The notes under the pieces: generated by a model
The model's database searches: none
What the model saw: the letters and a program-made list of their open reading frames with translations, nothing else
Told to the model about the DNA's origin: nothing
In this document: in pieces, positions 53,829 to 63,405 of the stretch
Numbering within the stretch: the stretch's first letter is position 1
Layout of the letters: every line of letters begins with the position of its first letter
Program-made: the position numbers and the translations under genes
From: CAYNKA01 sp964397655
GTDB taxonomy: Bacteria > Spirochaetota > Spirochaetia > DTKZ01
DNA length: 64,000 bases
Assembly (NCBI GenBank): GCA_964397655.1
Contig: CAYNKA010000011.1
Location: forward strand, 1 to 64,000
Reading direction: 5' to 3'

Positions 53829-54743
53829 ATGTCGTTCAACGGATCAGCGTCAAAGGCCGGGATCGGCCGGACGGAATACAAGAAACGGGTGTTCGCGTAC
53901 GCGGCCATCATACCCGTCATCGTGATTTTCGCGTTTCTCAGGATCGTGCCGATCCTGCAGAACTTCCTCTACAGCTTCTTCGATTCCACCGTGGTGAATC
54001 CCCTCCAGGAGTTCATCGGTTTCACCAACTACCTCGAACTCCTCGAGGACAAGCTGTTCGTCATTTCCCTGGTGAATACGACGCTCTTCGCGGTCTTCGT
54101 GACCTTCCTCAGCGTCTTCATCGCCCTCTTCGTGGCGGTACTGCTCGCGGAGAAGACCAGGATGGGAGGAATTTTCGAAACCCTCTTCTTCCTGCCGGTC
54201 ATCACTCCCATGGTGCCCGTGGCCGTCGTGTGGAAATGGATCTACGATCCCACCTACGGGCTCCTCAATTACTTCCTTTCCTTCTTCGGGGTGAAGCCCA
54301 TCGCATGGCTCGTCTATCCGGACCTCGCCATGTGGGCGATCATCATCATGAGCGTCTGGAAGGTCATCGGCTACAACATGATCATCTTCCTCGTCGGAAT
54401 ACGCGACATTCCCGACTCCTACATCGAGGCCTCCATGATCGACGGGTCGACCCGGTACCAGGCCTTCCGCTACATCGTGTTCCCCCTGCTCAGGCCGATC
54501 CTCCTGTTCGTCACGGTCATATCGACCATCAACGCGTACAACGTCTTCACCCAGGTCTTCATCATGACCTCGGGCCCCCAGGGGGCGCCCGGAAACGCCG
54601 TCCGGACCCTCGTCTTCGACATATACGAAAACGCCTTCCGCTACTTCAAGACGGGGTATGCTGCCTCGGAGGCCGTGGTCCTCTTCCTCATCGTGCTCGC
54701 GCTGACCCTGATCCAGCTCAAAACGGGGGGAAGAAAAGAATGA
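53829..54743 (+). CDS. Sugar ABC transporter permease, MalF type
   Basis: The 304-residue protein starts at ATG 53829; longer frames run into the preceding gene. It has six TM segments and the EAA loop EASMIDGSTRYQAFRYIVFPLLRP. It overlaps the next permease by ATGA. Confidence 0.93.
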   Translation: MSFNGSASKAGIGRTEYKKRVFAYAAIIPVIVIFAFLRIVPILQNFLYSFFDSTVVNPLQEFIGFTNYLELLEDKLFVISLVNTTLFAVFVTFLSVFIALFVAVLLAEKTRMGGIFETLFFLPVITPMVPVAVVWKWIYDPTYGLLNYFLSFFGVKPIAWLVYPDLAMWAIIIMSVWKVIGYNMIIFLVGIRDIPDSYIEASMIDGSTRYQAFRYIVFPLLRPILLFVTVISTINAYNVFTQVFIMTSGPQGAPGNAVRTLVFDIYENAFRYFKTGYAASEAVVLFLIVLALTLIQLKTGGRKE

Positions 54744-55570
54744 AAACCTCAGGCGCGATCTCCGGGATCGTCAAGTACGCCTTCCTCGGCCTGGGCGCGG
54801 CGGTCATGGTGCTTCCCTTCCTCTGGATGCTTTCGACCTCCCTGAAAATCCCCTCGGAAGTGCTTTCCTGGCCTCCTGAGTTCATCCCGAAACACTTCAC
54901 CCTGGAGAACTTCTCGACCGTCTTCGCCACGGCCCCCTTCGTGAGGTTCTTCCTCAACAGCGTGGCCATGGCTTCGGTCTCTACGCTTTTCATCCTGCTC
55001 ACCTCCTCCCTCGCGGGTTACGTCTTCGCCAAATTCAGCTTTCCGGGCAAGACCTTCCTCTTCATCCTCATTCTCGCCACCGCCATGGTGCCGTTCGAGA
55101 CCTACATGGTCCCGCTCTACCTTTCCATGGTGAAGCTCAAGTCGGTCAACACGTTCTTCGGGCTCGTGGCCCCCTACCTCGTCATGAGCTACGGCATATT
55201 CTTCATGAGGCAGAACGTCCTCGCCTCCATCCCCGACGAGATCATCGACGCCTCCCGGATCGACGGGGCCTCGGAGCTCACGATCTTCCTCAGGGTCGTC
55301 TTCCCCATGCTGAAGGGGACCTCCGGCGCGCTGTCGATCTTCGCCTTCATGCAGACCTGGGCCGCCTTCATCTGGCCGCTCATCATCACGAGCGACAGGG
55401 ACCTGTGGACCATGGAGCTCGGCCTCGGCATGTTCCAGTACCGGTTCACGGTCGACCTCGGCCCCATCAACGCGGGTTCCATGCTCTCGATCCTTCCCGT
55501 CCTAACCGTGTTCCTCGTCATGAGGCGGCACATCGTGAAGGGCATAACCCTGACCGGGCTGAAGGGTTAG
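54740..55570 (+). CDS. Sugar ABC transporter permease, MalG type
   Basis: The 276-residue protein starts at ATG 54740 inside the previous stop. It has six TM segments and the EAA loop DASRIDGASELTIFLRVVFPML. It completes the channel for the upstream binding protein. Confidence 0.93.
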   Translation: MKTSGAISGIVKYAFLGLGAAVMVLPFLWMLSTSLKIPSEVLSWPPEFIPKHFTLENFSTVFATAPFVRFFLNSVAMASVSTLFILLTSSLAGYVFAKFSFPGKTFLFILILATAMVPFETYMVPLYLSMVKLKSVNTFFGLVAPYLVMSYGIFFMRQNVLASIPDEIIDASRIDGASELTIFLRVVFPMLKGTSGALSIFAFMQTWAAFIWPLIITSDRDLWTMELGLGMFQYRFTVDLGPINAGSMLSILPVLTVFLVMRRHIVKGITLTGLKG

Positions 55571-55575
55571 GCGGA

Positions 55576-56307
55576 ATGCTCCCGATCGTCGACTGCGACG
55601 TGATCGCCGGATTCTGGCCCAGGGCGAACGTGCCCATGGACCCGCGGATCGTGAGCGCCGTCCTGGCGCGGCACGGCATAGGCGAGGCTTGCGTCGTCTC
55701 GGCCCGGGCGGCCCTCTTCGATTTCGTGGCCGGCAACAGGGAGTCGCTGAGATGGGCCGAGGAGTCGGAAGGCGCCCCGGTGAGATTCCGCCCGGTCGGG
55801 TCGATAGACCTCAGGCGGTACGTCGGCTTCCGCGAGGAAATCCGCGCGATGTGCCGCCGGGGCGTGCGGCTCTGGAGGCTTTTCCCGGAATACCAGGGCT
55901 GGGATTGGGACCATCCCGGCTTCCGGAAGGTGGCGGACGCGCTGGAGGAGGAAGGAGCGACGCTGTTCGTGAAGGGCAAGCCGGGCAGGATCCTGAAGGC
56001 CCTCGACGGCTCGAGGGTCCGCCTCGTCGTCGGAGCCCATTTCTACGACCTCGCCGAGGCGCTCGCGCTCTGGGAGGACGGCAGGGACTTCCGGCTTTCC
56101 ACCGGGCTTCTCCACGGGCCGGGAAGCATCGGCATCGCGGCGGAGCGCGCCGGAGCGGATCGCCTCGTCTTCGGCTCGGGGGCGCCCCTCTCCGCCGCGG
56201 GGAGCGCTCTCGCCGTCCTCTCGGCGAGCGGGCTCTCCGAGGCCGCCATGCGGCTCGTTCTCCGGGACAACATCGACTCGCTCCTGGGAAAGGAGGCTCG
56301 GCCTTGA
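55576..56307 (+). CDS. Amidohydrolase-2-like fold protein with degraded metal site
   Basis: The 243-residue protein resembles its downstream neighbour but lacks the metal ligands. DCDVIAG stands where DAHAHYG is expected, FVKGKPG where LVHTFG, and VFGSGAP where LFGTDS. Only the GAHFYD His remains. It is probably non-catalytic, perhaps a partner subunit of the neighbour (56304-57083), with which it overlaps by 4 bases. Alternative catalysis cannot be excluded. Confidence 0.75.
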   Translation: MLPIVDCDVIAGFWPRANVPMDPRIVSAVLARHGIGEACVVSARAALFDFVAGNRESLRWAEESEGAPVRFRPVGSIDLRRYVGFREEIRAMCRRGVRLWRLFPEYQGWDWDHPGFRKVADALEEEGATLFVKGKPGRILKALDGSRVRLVVGAHFYDLAEALALWEDGRDFRLSTGLLHGPGSIGIAAERAGADRLVFGSGAPLSAAGSALAVLSASGLSEAAMRLVLRDNIDSLLGKEARP

Positions 56308-57083
56308 TCGTCGACGCGCACGCCCATTACGGTGATTGGTATTTCCCCGTCGTGAATCCCTCCGCGGAGGAGACGGCGGACCGCATGAGGGCCCTCGGAG
56401 TGGATCGAACCGTCTTCTCCTCGAGCCTCGGGATCGTCTACGATTTCCGCGAGGGGAACGAGGAACTCGCCTCCGTGCTCGAGGCGCATCCGGAATTTTC
56501 CGGCTACGTCGCGGTGAATTTGAACTATCCCGAGGAATCGCTCGCGGAGATCGAGAAGTATCTCGGCCCCGGCAGGAAGGGCGACGGCTTCGTCGGCATC
56601 AAGGTGCACCCCATGCTCGCCATGAGGAGCTTCGACTGCGAGGCCGGGCTCCTCTTCGCGGAGGCTTCGTCGAGGCTCGGCGTTCCGATCCTCGTCCACA
56701 CCTTCGGTTCGGCGATCGAGTCTCCGAGGAACGTGCTCCGGGCGGCCGGGAGGTTCCCGGGAGCGGTCTTCATCCTCGGCCACATGGGAGGCTACGCCTG
56801 GGAGGAGGGCCTCGCGGCGGGCAGGGCCGTGCCGAATGCCTGGCTCGAGATCTGCAGCACCTGCACGGACACGGGCAAGGTGAGGGCTGCCATCGAAGCG
56901 GTGGGCGAGGACCGGGTCCTCTTCGGGACGGACTCCACCCTCTTCGCGGCGGAGTACATGCACGGGGCCATGGCCGACTTCGGGCTCTCGGACCGGGAAC
57001 TCGCGAAGGTCATGGGAGAGAACGCCGAGCGGATCTTCCGGTTTCCGGACGACCGTCGCATCGGCCGAGGAAGGGAGAAATGA
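56304..57083 (+). CDS. Amidohydrolase-2-family metal-dependent hydrolase or decarboxylase
   Basis: The 259-residue protein starts at TTG 56304, with AAGGAGG 7 bases upstream and overlapping the previous stop. Metal ligands are complete: DAHAHYGDW, GIKVHPML, ILVHTFG, ILGHMGG and LFGTDS. The family includes hydrolases of lactones and decarboxylases acting on aromatic or sugar acids. It sits between its degenerate paralogue and a cupin gene. Confidence 0.85.
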   Translation: MIVDAHAHYGDWYFPVVNPSAEETADRMRALGVDRTVFSSSLGIVYDFREGNEELASVLEAHPEFSGYVAVNLNYPEESLAEIEKYLGPGRKGDGFVGIKVHPMLAMRSFDCEAGLLFAEASSRLGVPILVHTFGSAIESPRNVLRAAGRFPGAVFILGHMGGYAWEEGLAAGRAVPNAWLEICSTCTDTGKVRAAIEAVGEDRVLFGTDSTLFAAEYMHGAMADFGLSDRELAKVMGENAERIFRFPDDRRIGRGREK

Positions 57084-57424
57084 GCGCGTATCACAGGAGA
57101 TTCGAGGAGGTTCCCTCGTACAGCGACCCGGAGTCGCACAACCAGCTCTGCCGCGACATCCTGCCGAAGGGAGTCGTGGACGGCCTGCTCGTCGGCTACG
57201 ACAGGATCGAGGGGCCGGGCAACAACGGCACGGGCCGCCACGAGGATTTCGACCAGGTCTTCGTCGTCCTGAAGGGGAGGGGCACCCTGCACCGGGGAGA
57301 TGAGCGCCTTTCGCTCGAGGCTCCCTGCATCGTCCACATCCCGAAGAACACCCCCCACGACGTCTTCGTGGCCGAAGGCGACGAGATCGAATACGTCTAC
57401 GTCAACCGGTACGACAGGGGCTGA
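57080..57424 (+). CDS. Small cupin-domain protein
   Basis: The 114-residue protein has cupin motif 1 (GRHEDFDQVFVVLKGRGTLHRG) and motif 2 (PKNTPHDVFVAEGDEIEYVYV). The metal-site His/Glu set is partial (RHEDFDQ). Small cupins act as isomerases, lyases or sensors in sugar pathways. It overlaps the amidohydrolase stop by ATGA. Confidence 0.85.
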   Translation: MSAYHRRFEEVPSYSDPESHNQLCRDILPKGVVDGLLVGYDRIEGPGNNGTGRHEDFDQVFVVLKGRGTLHRGDERLSLEAPCIVHIPKNTPHDVFVAEGDEIEYVYVNRYDRG

Positions 57425-57428
57425 AACC

Positions 57429-58592
57429 ATGAAGTTCCCGATCTCGAAGGATTTCTGGTCCGACTTCTGGCGCGTGAACAACGGCTGCCTCTACGGCGAA
57501 GCCTACGCCCTGGACAACCGCGCCCCCGCGGCATCCGTCCTCGATTCGCTTCCGGTCAGGCCGGCCTATACGACGAAGAGGCCCCACGTCCCGGTTCTCG
57601 TGGAGCTGGGGGAGGATTGGATCGTAGACCGGACCGGGGCGAACTATCGAAGATACATCCTCGATTTCGACTACCAGGTCTCGGTACGTGAGGCCTGCGG
57701 GAAGCTGCTCCTCGACGACATCGGTTTCCGCCTCAAACCCAAGGTGGACACCTCGTCGCTCCTCCACGGCTCGGTGTACGGAAACCCGATCCGGTATCCG
57801 GAGGGATCGACTCCCTGGCTGGACCACGTCGTCCGGGGGACGGAGGACGTCCGGAAGCTCATCCGCGCCATGAATGAGATCGATCTCGCCTCGGCAGGAC
57901 TCGTCCCGGAGTTCGTGCGGCGTTACAAGGCCCTCGGCAGGCCCTATGCCCACCGCATCCTGCACGACACGACCTCGGTCCACGGCCCGGGGACCATCCT
58001 CGGTTTCCTCTTCGGCATCAACGAATTCGCCCTCTTCCTCTACGACGAGCGCGAACTCGTCAGGGAACTCCTCGACCTCGTCGGCAGGGTGACCGTCGCG
58101 TATTCGCGGACCGTCCGGCGGCTCACCGGAGGGCCCGCCACGGGCGTGGGGATCTTCGACGACGTGGGAGGGCTCGTGTCGCCCGAGCACTTCCGGGAAT
58201 TCTTCTTCCCCGTGTACGAAAGAATCTATTCCGAGCTCGCGCCTTCCCCGGAGGACGACCGGTTCCTCCACAACGACGCCCGCGTGGAGCACCTGCTCCC
58301 GATGTTCCGGGAACTCGGCGTGAACGGCATCAATCCCGACCCCGCGGTCTCTCCGGCGACGATCAGGCGCGAGCTTCCCGGCGCGATCATCTACGGATGC
58401 GTTCCGCCCCTCCTGCTCAAGGAAGGTTCGCCTGACGAGGTGTACGAGGCCGCGAAGGCGTCCATCGACGCCGCCGGAAGGGACGGAGGACTCGTCCTCA
58501 CGACGGCCGGCAGCGTGAACATGGGGACGCCGTACGAGAACCTCGCGGCCCTCTGCTTCGCGGCGCGATCCTACGGAAGGTTTTCCGCATGA
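57429..58592 (+). CDS. URO-D-fold (uroporphyrinogen decarboxylase/MtaA-like) protein
   Basis: The 387-residue protein has the URO-D barrel pattern (FGINEFALFLYDERELVRELLDLVGRV, then DDVGGLVSPEHFREFFFPVYERI). In place of the MtaA zinc motif HxCGN it has HNDAR (FLHNDARVEHLLPM), so metal-bound methyl transfer is doubtful. Haem-pathway decarboxylase activity is unlikely given the context. It is the first of three such proteins in this island. Confidence 0.8.
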   Translation: MKFPISKDFWSDFWRVNNGCLYGEAYALDNRAPAASVLDSLPVRPAYTTKRPHVPVLVELGEDWIVDRTGANYRRYILDFDYQVSVREACGKLLLDDIGFRLKPKVDTSSLLHGSVYGNPIRYPEGSTPWLDHVVRGTEDVRKLIRAMNEIDLASAGLVPEFVRRYKALGRPYAHRILHDTTSVHGPGTILGFLFGINEFALFLYDERELVRELLDLVGRVTVAYSRTVRRLTGGPATGVGIFDDVGGLVSPEHFREFFFPVYERIYSELAPSPEDDRFLHNDARVEHLLPMFRELGVNGINPDPAVSPATIRRELPGAIIYGCVPPLLLKEGSPDEVYEAAKASIDAAGRDGGLVLTTAGSVNMGTPYENLAALCFAARSYGRFSA

Positions 58593-59947
58593 ACGCGGAC
58601 CGGTTCGACAGGCGCTTCCCCGAATCCCCCGAAGCCCGTGCAGATCTTCTGATTCGACTGGCCAAGACGGGGATGGACGCGATCGTTGAGCGCAGCCTCC
58701 GGGACCCTGCTTATCCCTGGATCGACACGAAGTTCAGTCTCGCGGACGGCCGCGACTTCGACGAGGAGGACCCGATCCGTGGCAGGGACACGGTGTACGC
58801 CTGGATACAGGGCCGGGGGCTCGAGGCCGTGGCCGAACACCTCCGGTTCTTCGAGGCGGGGGGATACCTGGACGAGCGCTCCGCGGCGAGGTATCGCCGA
58901 GTGCTCCGGACGACCGCGGACTCGGTCGTCGCGGCGCGGGAGAAGGGGAACGGGCACCTGTTCTTCAGCCTTACCGGGAACGGAGCCGCGAAGGCCTTGA
59001 ACGGAGAGGCCTCGTGGGTGCCCAAGCATCTTTCCTCGGAGAGCCCGTACAACCTCAGCGACATCTTCTGTTCCCGAGGGCTCTACGCCGCCGCCGCCGC
59101 GCTCGGCGATTCAGGGCTCGCGGCCTCGGCACGCGACTACTGCCTGAGCGCGTATCGGGCGGTGCTCGAGGGCGGATACGAAAGCGATCAGCAGCAGTTC
59201 GATCCGAAGAATCCGGTCCTTCCGGTGCCCGGAAGGATTTCCCACGCGCCCTACATGCTCCAGCTTCCCACGCTCGCCATGCTCGCCCGGGACGGAGTAG
59301 TCGACGCCCGCGAGGGGATCGGCCTGATCGAGGACATCGTCTCGCGCCACGTGAACGAAAGGGGCCGCTTTCCGGATCTCGCCGAAGGCGATTTTCTCGA
59401 ATTCGTCGATTCGGAAGGGAGGCCTTTTCAGGGCAGGGCGCTTTCCGATCCCGGCCACGCCCTGGAATTCACGGGGCTCGCGGCCCGCTGCCTCGTCGTT
59501 GCCGAAGCGAAACTGGGTCACGGAGATCCCGCGCTTCAGGAGATCGGGGAGATCCGGAGGACGCTGCTCGAAGTCTTCCGCCGCAGTTTCGAAGCGGGGT
59601 TCGACCGAGCGCGCGGAGGGATCGTGAAGCTCGTGGACCTCTCGTCGAGGAAGGCGGTGAACGCCGACATGCCGTGGTGGTCGCTTCCCGAGACCATGCG
59701 GGCGGCGCGCGAATGCCTGGTTTTCTCCCGGGGGAAGGAGGAGATGGCCTTCCTCGAGGAAGCCTTCGAAGCCTGCGGGCGGGCCCTCATCGAGCATTAC
59801 GTTTCCGAAAAGGCCCATCTTCTCTGCGTGCAGACCAGGGGGGCCGACGGCGCCGTCTCGGACGTGATTCCCGCGGTCCCCGACGCCGATCCCGGCTATC
59901 ATACCGGGCTCTCGCTGCTTCGCTGCGTCGAACTCCTCCGGCCCTAA
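58589..59947 (+). CDS. AGE-family (N-acylglucosamine 2-epimerase-like) sugar isomerase
   Basis: The 452-residue protein has the alpha/alpha-barrel pattern of AGE and YihS-type epimerases/isomerases: DPGHALEFTGLAARCL near 290, MPWWSLPETMRA near 355 and DPGYHTGLSLLRCVE at the C terminus. It overlaps the URO-D-like stop by 4 bases and its stop overlaps that of the convergent operon. It likely interconverts an imported sugar. Confidence 0.8.
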   Translation: MNADRFDRRFPESPEARADLLIRLAKTGMDAIVERSLRDPAYPWIDTKFSLADGRDFDEEDPIRGRDTVYAWIQGRGLEAVAEHLRFFEAGGYLDERSAARYRRVLRTTADSVVAAREKGNGHLFFSLTGNGAAKALNGEASWVPKHLSSESPYNLSDIFCSRGLYAAAAALGDSGLAASARDYCLSAYRAVLEGGYESDQQQFDPKNPVLPVPGRISHAPYMLQLPTLAMLARDGVVDAREGIGLIEDIVSRHVNERGRFPDLAEGDFLEFVDSEGRPFQGRALSDPGHALEFTGLAARCLVVAEAKLGHGDPALQEIGEIRRTLLEVFRRSFEAGFDRARGGIVKLVDLSSRKAVNADMPWWSLPETMRAARECLVFSRGKEEMAFLEEAFEACGRALIEHYVSEKAHLLCVQTRGADGAVSDVIPAVPDADPGYHTGLSLLRCVELLRP

Positions 59948-61023
59948 GCTTCCCGCCGATTCCCCCAGCGCCGGGCCGCCTCGAGGAACACGTCGACGTT
60001 CTTCGGGGGAATCCCCATGTGGAAGGAATGGTCCGTCGCGAGCACGAAGCCTCCGCCCGGCGCGATCTTTCCGACGAGATCCCGTACCGCGTCCTCGATG
60101 ACCTTCGGCTCTTCCGAGGTCATCACGTTGGTCGCGTCGACGTTGCCGATGAGGGTAATCCGGTCGCCGTAGACCTTCTTCACCGCGGCTATGTCCATGC
60201 CGGCGGAGACCTGGAGGTTGTTGAGCCCGTCGATCCCGGATTCAACGAGGTCGTCGAGGACGGCGTTGATGTTCCCGCAGCTGTGCAGGATCACCTTCGC
60301 GCCGCTCTGCTTGAGCCTGCGCACCTGGACCGCGAAGGGGGGAATGAAGTATTTCCTGAGAAGGTCCGGCGAGACGAGGGTGCCCGTGTTGAGGCCCATG
60401 TCGTTCGCGATGAAGAGGGCGTCCGCTCCGGCCTCGACTGCGGCGAGGCCGACTTCGGTCCAGAACGCGCAGAGCTTCACGGACATCTCCTCGATCAGGC
60501 CGGGATCGTCGTAGAGCGCCACGGACATGGCCTCGATTCCCATGGCGATGAAAAGCACCGAGAAGGAACTCCTGATTCCCGCTACGACTGCGATCTCCTG
60601 TCCGCCGGAGACCGATTCTCTCGCCGCCTTGCGGACCTCCTCGAAGCGCCACTCGGCCGACGGGTCGGGAAGCACGAGCCCCTCGCAAGCGCTGCGGTCG
60701 ACGAGGGAGGGCCTCACCGGGAGGGCGAGGGGCCACGAGGTGGGGCTCGCCTTGTAGCCGACTCCGAGCTCGTCTTCGAATTCGTCGGCCGAGACCCACC
60801 GTTGGTGCTTTCCGATGAGTCCGGTGTAACCCCCGACCGGGATGAAGCAGGCGTCCAGTCCCAGCTCGCGGTAGAGCCTTGCGGCGACAGCTCCGTCGAG
60901 ATGATAGTTATCCCTTCCGAAATTCCGCTCGTACAAGGCCGGATTGTTCACCGCGTCGAAGACGGGAACCCGATCCGTTTCGCGGTGCTCGAAGGCGGCG
61001 AGAAAGTGTTCCTTCGGCGTCAT
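59944..61023 (-). CDS. URO-D-fold methyltransferase-like protein with HxCGN motif
   Basis: The 359-residue protein has the URO-D barrel and keeps HSCGN (AKVILHSCGNINAVLDDL, near 243), as in MtaA-type corrinoid methyltransferases, whose His-x-Cys binds zinc. The second Cys of that site is not evident. It starts inside the previous stop (ATGA). It is the last gene of the TRAP/URO-D operon. Confidence 0.85.
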   Translation of the reverse strand: MTPKEHFLAAFEHRETDRVPVFDAVNNPALYERNFGRDNYHLDGAVAARLYRELGLDACFIPVGGYTGLIGKHQRWVSADEFEDELGVGYKASPTSWPLALPVRPSLVDRSACEGLVLPDPSAEWRFEEVRKAARESVSGGQEIAVVAGIRSSFSVLFIAMGIEAMSVALYDDPGLIEEMSVKLCAFWTEVGLAAVEAGADALFIANDMGLNTGTLVSPDLLRKYFIPPFAVQVRRLKQSGAKVILHSCGNINAVLDDLVESGIDGLNNLQVSAGMDIAAVKKVYGDRITLIGNVDATNVMTSEEPKVIEDAVRDLVGKIAPGGGFVLATDHSFHMGIPPKNVDVFLEAARRWGNRREA

Positions 61024-62102
61024 ACGGACCCGCTTATGGGATAGGAGCCGTATCTTCTGCCTGCGTCGTAGAGGGCGAAAACGTTCTCGTTGGGAATGTC
61101 GTCGTGCAGGCTGTGGTCGGAAGCGAGGATGTAGCCGCCTCCGGGCGCCGCGGCCCTGATGCATTCCCTGACCTCGTTTTCGACGTCCTGCACGTTCCCT
61201 GACACCATGGTCGTTTTGTTGTTCACGTTGCCGATGAGCGTTATCTTCGATCCGTGGTTCTTCTTCACTTCGTCGATTTTCATCCGCGACGCCCGCTCCA
61301 TGGGATGGTAGGCGCTTATGCCCATGCCGACGAGATCATTGAGGATGAGGTTGAGGTTTCCGTCGCTGTGCATGATCACCGGAACGCCGAGGCTCCGGAA
61401 GGTCTCGACCATGCGTCTGGTGTGCGGGAATACGAAGCGGTTATAAAGCTCCGGGGACACCAGGGGGCCGTTGTTGCTGCCGTAGTCGTCGGCGAAGATG
61501 ACGGCGTCGACGCCGGCCGCGATCATGCGCTTCCCGCCCTCGATGAAGAAGTCCGTGCAATGAGTGAGGATCTCGTCCACGAGCTCCGGCTCGTCGTACA
61601 TGAAGAGCATGAATTCCGGCAGGCCGGTAAGGAGCCACGAGGCGCTGAAGGGGCCGCGGACGCTGCCGAAGAGGGCCATTTTGTTCTCCGCGGCGAGGCG
61701 GAGCCCGACCGAAATCTCCTTGAGCCTCTCCGGCTTCTGCGGGTCCGGCCAAACGTAGTTTCGCAGATCCTCCCGACTCCTGATGGGAAACCCGACAGGG
61801 CCTCCCGTCGGCCAGGTTTCCTCCTTGGCTATGTAGCGCGTTCCCCATTCATCGGAGTATTCCGGGTATTCTACGGCATGGTCGTCCAGGCCCGCGACGC
61901 CTCCGAAGGGAACCACGGCGAGATCGTAGCCGATCTTCTCGGAGCAGCGGAGAATGTCCTCGGCGTTGTAGTACTCCGGAGTGTGGCCGAGAATCTCCTT
62001 GTAGAGCGGGCGCGAGTAGATGAAATCGAAGATGGGAACCGTGTCCGGTTCCCTCCCGGACATGGTCAGCAGCACGCGTTCTTTGGAAGACATTCTTTCC
62101 AT
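61020..62102 (-). CDS. URO-D-fold protein, paralogue
   Basis: The 360-residue protein starts at the ATG ending at 62102, with AGGAG about 10 bases upstream. It aligns along its length with the next gene (VIFADDYGSNNGPLVSPELYNRF; GNVNNKTTMVSG), but the metal motif reads HSDGN, without the Cys. It follows the frameshifted TRAP permease by 15 bases. Confidence 0.85.
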   Translation of the reverse strand: MERMSSKERVLLTMSGREPDTVPIFDFIYSRPLYKEILGHTPEYYNAEDILRCSEKIGYDLAVVPFGGVAGLDDHAVEYPEYSDEWGTRYIAKEETWPTGGPVGFPIRSREDLRNYVWPDPQKPERLKEISVGLRLAAENKMALFGSVRGPFSASWLLTGLPEFMLFMYDEPELVDEILTHCTDFFIEGGKRMIAAGVDAVIFADDYGSNNGPLVSPELYNRFVFPHTRRMVETFRSLGVPVIMHSDGNLNLILNDLVGMGISAYHPMERASRMKIDEVKKNHGSKITLIGNVNNKTTMVSGNVQDVENEVRECIRAAAPGGGYILASDHSLHDDIPNENVFALYDAGRRYGSYPISGSV

Positions 62103-62117
62103 TTTTGGAGGCTCCTA

Positions 62118-63405
62118 TCATTTCATGAGTAGATTCGGGAGGAACATGACCAATCCCGGAGTGAACGATACGAAGAGCAGGACGATAATCAGGGCAAGGA
62201 TGAAGGGCATGAGCTCCTTGATGATCTTCGTCGGAGAAATTTCAAGGACGGAGGATACGAGGAAGATGAGCGTCCCGAAGGGAGGCGTCACGCCGCCGAT
62301 CGTGAGGTTCAGCACCATAACGATGCCGAAATGGACCGGGTCTACGCCGAGCGCCGTCGCCGCCTGGACGAGAAGGGGGGGTGAGGATGATGAGCGAGGC
62401 GGTTCCTTCTATGAACATCCCGATGAACAGGAGGAAGAGGTTGATGATGAAAAGCAGGATGATGGGATTGCTCGTCAGGCCGATCAGGCACTCGCTGATC
62501 AATTGGGGCAGCCTCTCCCAGCTCATGTAGTATCCGAAGGCGGAGGCCGCGCAGATGATGAGCATCACCCCGGCGGTCCCGAGCACGCTCTCCACCAGAA
62601 TCTTCGGTATGTGCTCGATCTTGAGCTCCCGATACACGAAGAAGCCGACAAGGGCGGAATAAAAGACGGACATCGCGCCCGCCTCGGTGGGGGTGAACAT
62701 GCCGAAGCGCAGCCCGAGGATGATGCCGAAGGGGAGGAAGAGGGCCCAGGAAGACCGGCGAACCTGGACGAGGATCTCCTTGAGGCTCGCTCTCTTCTGT
62801 CTGATCGGCTCGTAACCGCGTTTTTTCGAAATGATGTGGACCGCGATCATGAGGGCAGCGCACATGAGGAGGCCCGGAAGGTATCCGGCGACGAACATCT
62901 TACCGACCGAAACGTTCGCCAGGAAGGCGTAGATGATGAGCCCGATCCCCGGCGGGATGATCGGACTGATGACCGCCGACGCCGCGGTGATGGCTCCCGA
63001 GAAATCCAGCGGAAAGCCGCGCTTGACCATTTGCGGAACGAGAATCTTCGATTCCATGGCGGCGTCTGCGTTCGCGGAGCCCGATACGCCTCCCATGAGC
63101 GTGGACAGCACGACGTTCACCTGAGCGAGGCCTCCCCGTAGATGGCCGGACAGGACTTCGGCCATGTCCATGAGGCGCGATGATATGCCTGCGTCGTTCA
63201 TGACGGCTCCGGCGGTGATGAAGAAGGGGACCGCCAGCAGGGGAAACGATTCCGCCGATGCGATGAGTCTCTGGAAGATCATGTCCACCGGCATCTGTGT
63301 ATTGATGAAATTGAAATATACGAGGGTGGCCGTGAGCAGGCTGAAGGCCACGGGAATGTTCAGGCTGAACAGGATGAAGAGGACAACTATCGGTAGCAGG
63401 GCCAT
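62118..63405 (-). pseudogene. dctM: TRAP transporter large permease DctM, +1 frameshift
   Basis: The gene should encode about 428 residues, as its paralogue at 24058-25341 does. The frame from the ATG ending at 63405 (AAGGAGG upstream) matches DctM up to LIILTP, then breaks. The last 90 or so residues (MVLNLTIGGVTPPFGTLIF) continue in another frame to 62118. The break falls in a run of seven cytosines (plus-strand Gs at 62375-62381); six would restore frame. It may be a true frameshift, a phase-variable tract or an assembly error. Confidence 0.85.
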
